Below are positions 13,477 to 17,077 of a stretch of 17,077 nt of DNA, one piece after another. The translations under genes were made by a program, and so were the position numbers. Numbering within the stretch: the first letter of the stretch is position 1; every line of letters begins with the position of its first letter. Under the pieces are notes generated by a model. It was not told the DNA's origin. It was given only the letters and a program-made list of their open reading frames with translations, and made no database searches. Source of the DNA: UBA1723 sp018066165 (GTDB lineage Bacteria > Bacteroidota > Bacteroidia > Bacteroidales > Paludibacteraceae); contig JAGHRX010000190.1 in NCBI GenBank assembly GCA_018066165.1, positions 1 through 17,077 of the forward strand, written 5' to 3'.

Positions 13477-16400
13477 TTATTCTTGCTCAATCTCCTGGTA
13501 GAACTCCTCAACCTCTTTGCGGATTTCATCAGCTTTCTCCTTGCTGCATGCCTTTGCGGCTGTAGCTGCGATGTATCTCATCATGTCGAAACGTTCTGTG
13601 ATATCCTCAGAAGCTGCTTTTCTTTGCTCTCTTGTAAGATTCTTGTTCCATGCTCTATACTGCTTACCCATTTCGAAGATCTCGTCGATGATAGGCTCTG
13701 CCTTCTCTTTCTCTCCAAGGCTTGCATACAAGTGAGCAATGTTGCATGAAGTAAGGTCTATAGGGACGTTGTATGAAGGGATCTCTTTCATACACTTGTC
13801 AAGCACCTCGATTGCCTTCTCTTTCTGACCTTCCTCTGCAAGTTCAGAAGCAAGACGTACGAACATGTGACGGAATGTTCTTGCCATACGGCAGTTGTTC
13901 TCGTCCATGTAGATGCCTGGCTGACTTACGTTACCCCATTCGAACTTGTTCATCATGTTGTCGTACATCTTCTCTGTGTTGACTCCTCCCTGAGACTTGT
14001 ATGGAACCAAACGGTATGCCATACCCTCAAGCTCAAGGTACTGGTCAAGACCAAGATAGCTGTCTCTTCCGACTGTGACTGCGAAGTAGATTGGAGTCTT
14101 CCAATCCTTGTTAGAGCGGATCAAGTCAAGGATGAACAAATCCTGCTTTCCAAGGTAAGATTTCTTGCTCAAGTCGATCTTGATATCCTCGATAATTGTC
14201 TTTGTCATGTCGACTTTTGCAGGCTTCAAACGAGGCTCTGTCTTACCGCCATTGTTTGGATTTGGCTCGTTGACTACGATGACTGTATCCTTAATGACAC
14301 GGACAGTGTCTTTAGGATCAACAATGCCGGCAGCAATAACAGCGTCCTTGTCAACGTGCTGTACAAGCTTAGTTGAAGGAAGCACATCGATGCCCTCTCT
14401 GTATCCAAGCTGCTTAGCAGTACGTTTGTCAAGCAAGTATTTGAATCCTTCGTCGATAGTGATCTCTTTGTCGATACGCTTGTCGATATAAGCTACGTCC
14501 AACTTTCCGTTAGAGTAATCCTTGCTCTTCATTCCCATTGGAAGTGCTTTCGACTTGTAAGCGTCGCGCTGCATCTGGTCGATATACCATCCCATCTGCA
14601 AGTATGATAGGTTGGCGACGCGGCAATCTGATCCTACACCCTCAACCTCCTGGTTATACCACAATGGGAATGTATCGTTATCTCCATTAGTGAAGATGAC
14701 ACCATTCTCAGGAATTGTCTTCAAGTAGTTTGCACCATAGTCGCGGCAAGTGTATCTGTCGCTACGGTCGTGGTCGTCCCAGTTCTCTATTGCCATGATT
14801 GTAGGTACGCTTGAAGACAAAAGTACAGCTACCAATGCTGCGATTCGTTTGTCAAGCACGTCCTTGATTGTGTCGAACAACCATAATACTCCCAAACCAA
14901 TCCAGATACAGAACGCATAGAAGCTACCTGCGTATGCATAATCTCGCTCACGTGGCTGGTATGGATATTGGTTCAAGTAAACTACAATAGCCAAACCTGT
15001 CATAAAGAACAATATGCTGACAAGCAAGAAACTCTGTGTTCCTATGCCATTTGCAACTTTGTCTCTGAATTGGTACAAAATACCAAGCAGACCAAGAATC
15101 AATGGCAAGAAGTAGTAACAGTTTCTTCCCTTGTTGTTCTTTAAATCATCTGGTAGAGACGATTGGTCTCCAAGTCTCCAACTGTCAATGAAATCGATAC
15201 CTGAGATCCAGTTTCCGTGAGTGATCTCACCGTGTCCCTGAATATCGTTCTGGCGACCTACAAAGTTCCACATGAAATATCTCCAGTACATGAAACCAAT
15301 CTGGTAACGTAAGAAGTATGTCATGTTGTCGCCGAATGTAGGCACTTCCACTTTCTTGCCGTCGTCGGCCTTGACCTTCTTTCCTGTGAAGTTAGACCAA
15401 CTTTTGTAAGCTGAGATGTGGCTGGCTTGACGTGAGTACATACGAGGGAAAACCATCAAGAACTGATCCTGGTAGATATACTTTGTCTTCTTGTCGTATG
15501 CGTAGTACTGGTCTGGCTCTTTTTCGTTGTCTTTGATCTTCTTAGCCCAAAGATCCTCGCCATAATCTTTTGCTACAGAACCGCTCTTGTCATACTTGAA
15601 CTCAGAAGCGAAGCTCTCTCCGTATAGAAGAGGAGTGTCACCATACTGGTCACGATTCAAATAACTCTTCAATGAGAACACATCATCTGGTGAGTTCTGG
15701 TCCATTGTAGGGTTAGCACTGCTTCGAATAACCAAAGTTGCGTACGACGAGTATCCAAGTAGGATCACTGTCAAGCAAGTAAGCACAGTGTTAAGCAATG
15801 GCATAGTTGTGTTTTCTCCGTCTTCATCATCCTTCTTGAAGAAAAAGAAATAAACAACCATGGCGGCAATGATTATGATGCCAATAAAGATATGGTTTCC
15901 GAAGAATGGAATGCCAAGTAGAATTACCGAAACAATAAATAGAATTGTCGGAATTTTTGAACCTATATACTTCTCAGAGTAAGAAGTGTAGATTCCGCCT
16001 ACTAAGCAAGAGATTAGTGCGATGCTGTAGATAATTACACCAGTGTTGAATGAGAATCCAAGAGTGTTGACGAACAACAACTCAAACCATCCGGCAACAG
16101 TCACGAATCCTGGAACGATACCGTATAGGATAATTGCCAAAAGAATGACTGATATAAGGAATGAGATTCCGACTCCCTTCCAGCTAAACTTGTACATTCT
16201 GAAGTAGTATACAAGCACAAGGGCAGGAATACATAGCAAGTTCAATAGGTGGACACCTACTGAAAGTCCCATCAAATATGCAATCAGAATCAACCATCTG
16301 TTGGCAAATGGCTTGTCTGCAACGTCTTCCCATTTGAGCATTGCCCAGAAGACAACGGCTGTGAACATTGAAGACGACGCATAAACCTCCGCCTCCACAG

Positions 16401-16821
16401 CTGAGAACCAGAATGTGTCGGAGAATGTGTAAGCCAACGCACCTACTGCACCTGCACCAAGAATGGCGATAGTGTTGCCAAGAGAGAAGTCCTCCTCATC
16501 TTTGATGACCAAACGTCTTGCCAAATGTGTGATTGTCCAGAATAGGAATAGAATAGTCAAAGCCGACATGAATGCCGAGAACACATTGACCATTTTAGCT
16601 ACTTGGTGAACATCCGATGCGAAAAGTGTAAAGAATCTTGCCATCAGCATAAAGAATGGCGCTCCCGGTGGATGTCCGATTTCTAACTTGTATGCGGTAC
16701 TGATAAACTCGCCGCAATCCCAGAAACTGGCTGTTGGTTCAATAGTGAGAAGGTACACGACCAATGAGATCAGAAACACAACTCCACCAACAACATTGTT
16801 AAGTAGCTTAAATTGCTTCAT
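13477..16821 (-). CDS. DUF2723 / GT117-type polytopic membrane protein
   Basis: From ATG 16821 the product is 1114 residues. It starts with a helix and then TIEPTASFWDCGEFISTAYKLEIGHPPGAPFF, the DUF2723 signature. The Asp 35/Glu 38 pair after the first membrane segment resembles the acidic loop of GT-C glycosyltransferases, so the protein probably transfers sugars from a lipid carrier outside the inner membrane (inference from fold class). More than ten membrane segments occupy the first part. A large soluble portion with ENGVIFTNGDNDTFPLWY follows, and the last 125 residues look TPR-like (EEGQKEKAIEVLDKCMKEIP, SLGEKEKAEPIIDEIF). An in-frame TTG at 16866 would add 15 residues, but it falls almost at the predicted transcription start, so ATG 16821 is preferred. 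It is first in the minus-strand run. Family sure, activity inferred. Confidence 0.92.
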   Translation of the reverse strand: MKQFKLLNNVVGGVVFLISLVVYLLTIEPTASFWDCGEFISTAYKLEIGHPPGAPFFMLMARFFTLFASDVHQVAKMVNVFSAFMSALTILFLFWTITHLARRLVIKDEEDFSLGNTIAILGAGAVGALAYTFSDTFWFSAVEAEVYASSSMFTAVVFWAMLKWEDVADKPFANRWLILIAYLMGLSVGVHLLNLLCIPALVLVYYFRMYKFSWKGVGISFLISVILLAIILYGIVPGFVTVAGWFELLFVNTLGFSFNTGVIIYSIALISCLVGGIYTSYSEKYIGSKIPTILFIVSVILLGIPFFGNHIFIGIIIIAAMVVYFFFFKKDDEDGENTTMPLLNTVLTCLTVILLGYSSYATLVIRSSANPTMDQNSPDDVFSLKSYLNRDQYGDTPLLYGESFASEFKYDKSGSVAKDYGEDLWAKKIKDNEKEPDQYYAYDKKTKYIYQDQFLMVFPRMYSRQASHISAYKSWSNFTGKKVKADDGKKVEVPTFGDNMTYFLRYQIGFMYWRYFMWNFVGRQNDIQGHGEITHGNWISGIDFIDSWRLGDQSSLPDDLKNNKGRNCYYFLPLILGLLGILYQFRDKVANGIGTQSFLLVSILFFMTGLAIVVYLNQYPYQPRERDYAYAGSFYAFCIWIGLGVLWLFDTIKDVLDKRIAALVAVLLSSSVPTIMAIENWDDHDRSDRYTCRDYGANYLKTIPENGVIFTNGDNDTFPLWYNQEVEGVGSDCRVANLSYLQMGWYIDQMQRDAYKSKALPMGMKSKDYSNGKLDVAYIDKRIDKEITIDEGFKYLLDKRTAKQLGYREGIDVLPSTKLVQHVDKDAVIAAGIVDPKDTVRVIKDTVIVVNEPNPNNGGKTEPRLKPAKVDMTKTIIEDIKIDLSKKSYLGKQDLFILDLIRSNKDWKTPIYFAVTVGRDSYLGLDQYLELEGMAYRLVPYKSQGGVNTEKMYDNMMNKFEWGNVSQPGIYMDENNCRMARTFRHMFVRLASELAEEGQKEKAIEVLDKCMKEIPSYNVPIDLTSCNIAHLYASLGEKEKAEPIIDEIFEMGKQYRAWNKNLTREQRKAASEDITERFDMMRYIAATAAKACSKEKADEIRKEVEEFYQEIEQE

Positions 16822-16874
16822 TTTTATTATTGAACTTTTTTTATATTTTTTCGTATAGAATCGCAATTAGTTTG

Positions 16875-16905
16875 CAAAATTAATTTTTTTCATGCGTAAA
16901 TGAAA
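16875..16905 (-). promoter_or_regulatory. Candidate promoter for the DUF2723-led minus-strand run
   Basis: On the minus strand TTTC (16905-16902) lies 19 bases before TAATTTTG (16882-16875). This is a Bacteroidetes promoter with a perfect -7 element and one mismatch in the -33 TTTG. Transcription would begin near 16868-16872, giving a leader of about 50 bases to the ATG at 16821. It is the best-formed promoter in the window and sits about 45 bases from the presumed IS end. Confidence 0.6.
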
Positions 16906-16947
16906 ATTTTTGTCGCAAATTGTGGCGACGTGGGTCCTAACCAATCT

Positions 16948-17077
16948 TAAACCTAGAGTCAAGAAGCAAGTGCAATATTAACAAAAAAATCTGAAGAAGC
17001 ATTTTTTAGGAGAATCGAAATTGAGTTTTTGCCTAGGTCTGTCGTTGATTTTAGCAATAAAGAAGGCAAGTTTCTTG
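16948..17077 (-). mobile_element. End of an IS30-type insertion sequence (partial)
   Basis: The transposase 3' end (16978-17077) is followed by about 30 bases resembling an IS terminus (16949-16972, containing ACCTAGAGTCAAGAAGCAAG). The terminal repeat cannot be confirmed because the other end is outside the window, so the left boundary is approximate. The element extends past the right edge, with its transposase reading toward the DUF2723 gene. Confidence 0.6.
16978..17077 (-). CDS. IS30-type transposase, C-terminal 32 residues (partial)
   Basis: Reading the minus strand from the right edge gives KKLAFFIAKINDRPRQKLNF and then DSPKKCFFRFFC before a TAA stop at 16980-16978. The string INDRPRxKLNFDSPxxCFF is the typical end of IS30-family DDE transposases, where N-x-R-P-R-K and a following T/S-P motif close the catalytic domain. 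The rest of the gene lies beyond the window, so whether it is intact is unknown. A + strand reading from TTG 17021, behind AGGAG, was considered and is weaker. Confidence 0.7.
   Translation of the reverse strand, partial: KKLAFFIAKINDRPRQKLNFDSPKKCFFRFFC

Noticed and set aside
13867..14376. 169-codon open frame on the + strand
   Set aside because: It is antisense to the C-terminal half of the DUF2723 gene and has a Cys/Val/Leu-rich composition with no recognisable domain.
15152..15172. GTAGAGAC word with nearby GGTCTCC inside the DUF2723 gene
   Set aside because: It lies in conserved coding sequence with only short, imperfect pairing, and a chance match is likely.
16822..16866. TTG at 16866 as start of the DUF2723 protein
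   Set aside because: It falls at the predicted transcription start and adds 15 polar residues before the conserved MKQFKLLNN start at ATG 16821.
17021..17077. A + strand gene starting at TTG 17021 behind AGGAG (17008-17012)
   Set aside because: The minus-strand reading gives a recognisable IS30 transposase end with a stop. The + strand reading has no recognisable similarity, and Bacteroidota rarely depend on strong Shine-Dalgarno sites.
1..17077. CRISPR array, tRNA, rRNA, attachment site or phage genes
   Set aside because: No spaced direct repeats, cloverleaf-like sequences, rRNA signatures, integrase or structural phage proteins were found on reading both strands.

Overview
The window is a chromosomal stretch from a member of the Bacteroidota, most likely order Bacteroidales. 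The evidence is threefold. First, it holds Bacteroidota-typical families: a DUF2723/GT117-type membrane protein, a DUF6427-like membrane protein, and a DUF6242-like lipoprotein with a CKDDEE lipidation region. Second, candidate promoters match the Bacteroidetes -7 element TAnnTTTG. Third, intergenic GTAGAGAC... and GGGCGACC... palindromes are of a kind scattered through these genomes. No rRNA, tRNA, CRISPR array or prophage was recognised.

The left third is on the + strand: a CvpA-family membrane protein (76-627, TTG start), a large AddB-type PD-(D/E)XK nuclease with four Fe-S cysteines (807-3770), and an AT-rich gene for a membrane-anchored protein built of YD/RHS-like repeats (3833-4831). 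Between the last two lies a compact promoter/terminator overlap (3776-3813), which also shows that the first ATG of the repeat gene (3800) is probably not its start.

The remainder is one uninterrupted minus-strand run, read right to left: DUF2723 membrane protein (13477-16821), polysaccharide deacetylase (12852-13469), purD (11481-12779), DUF6427-like membrane protein (10412-11416), YqaA/DedA-type membrane protein (9952-10410), DUF6242-like lipoprotein (8623-9948), mnmG (6747-8621) and a Uup-like ABC-F ATPase (4832-6730). Most gaps are 1-16 bp, so co-transcription is likely. The two larger gaps, on either side of purD, each hold a palindromic repeat, and the one after purD also carries a candidate -7 promoter element. 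The distal end pairs a tRNA wobble-modification enzyme with a ribosome-associated ABC-F ATPase; the proximal end is about the cell envelope.

At the extreme right, 16978-17077 encodes on the minus strand the last 32 residues of an IS30-type transposase, followed by what looks like the IS end. An insertion sequence therefore sits just upstream of the DUF2723 promoter.

Most of the window is housekeeping. The points most worth a second look are the YD-repeat gene with its overlapping terminator/promoter, the family of nested palindromes (some preceded by a shared AT-rich 15-mer containing TAATTTTG), and the IS end. I saw no clear sign of a new multi-gene system.
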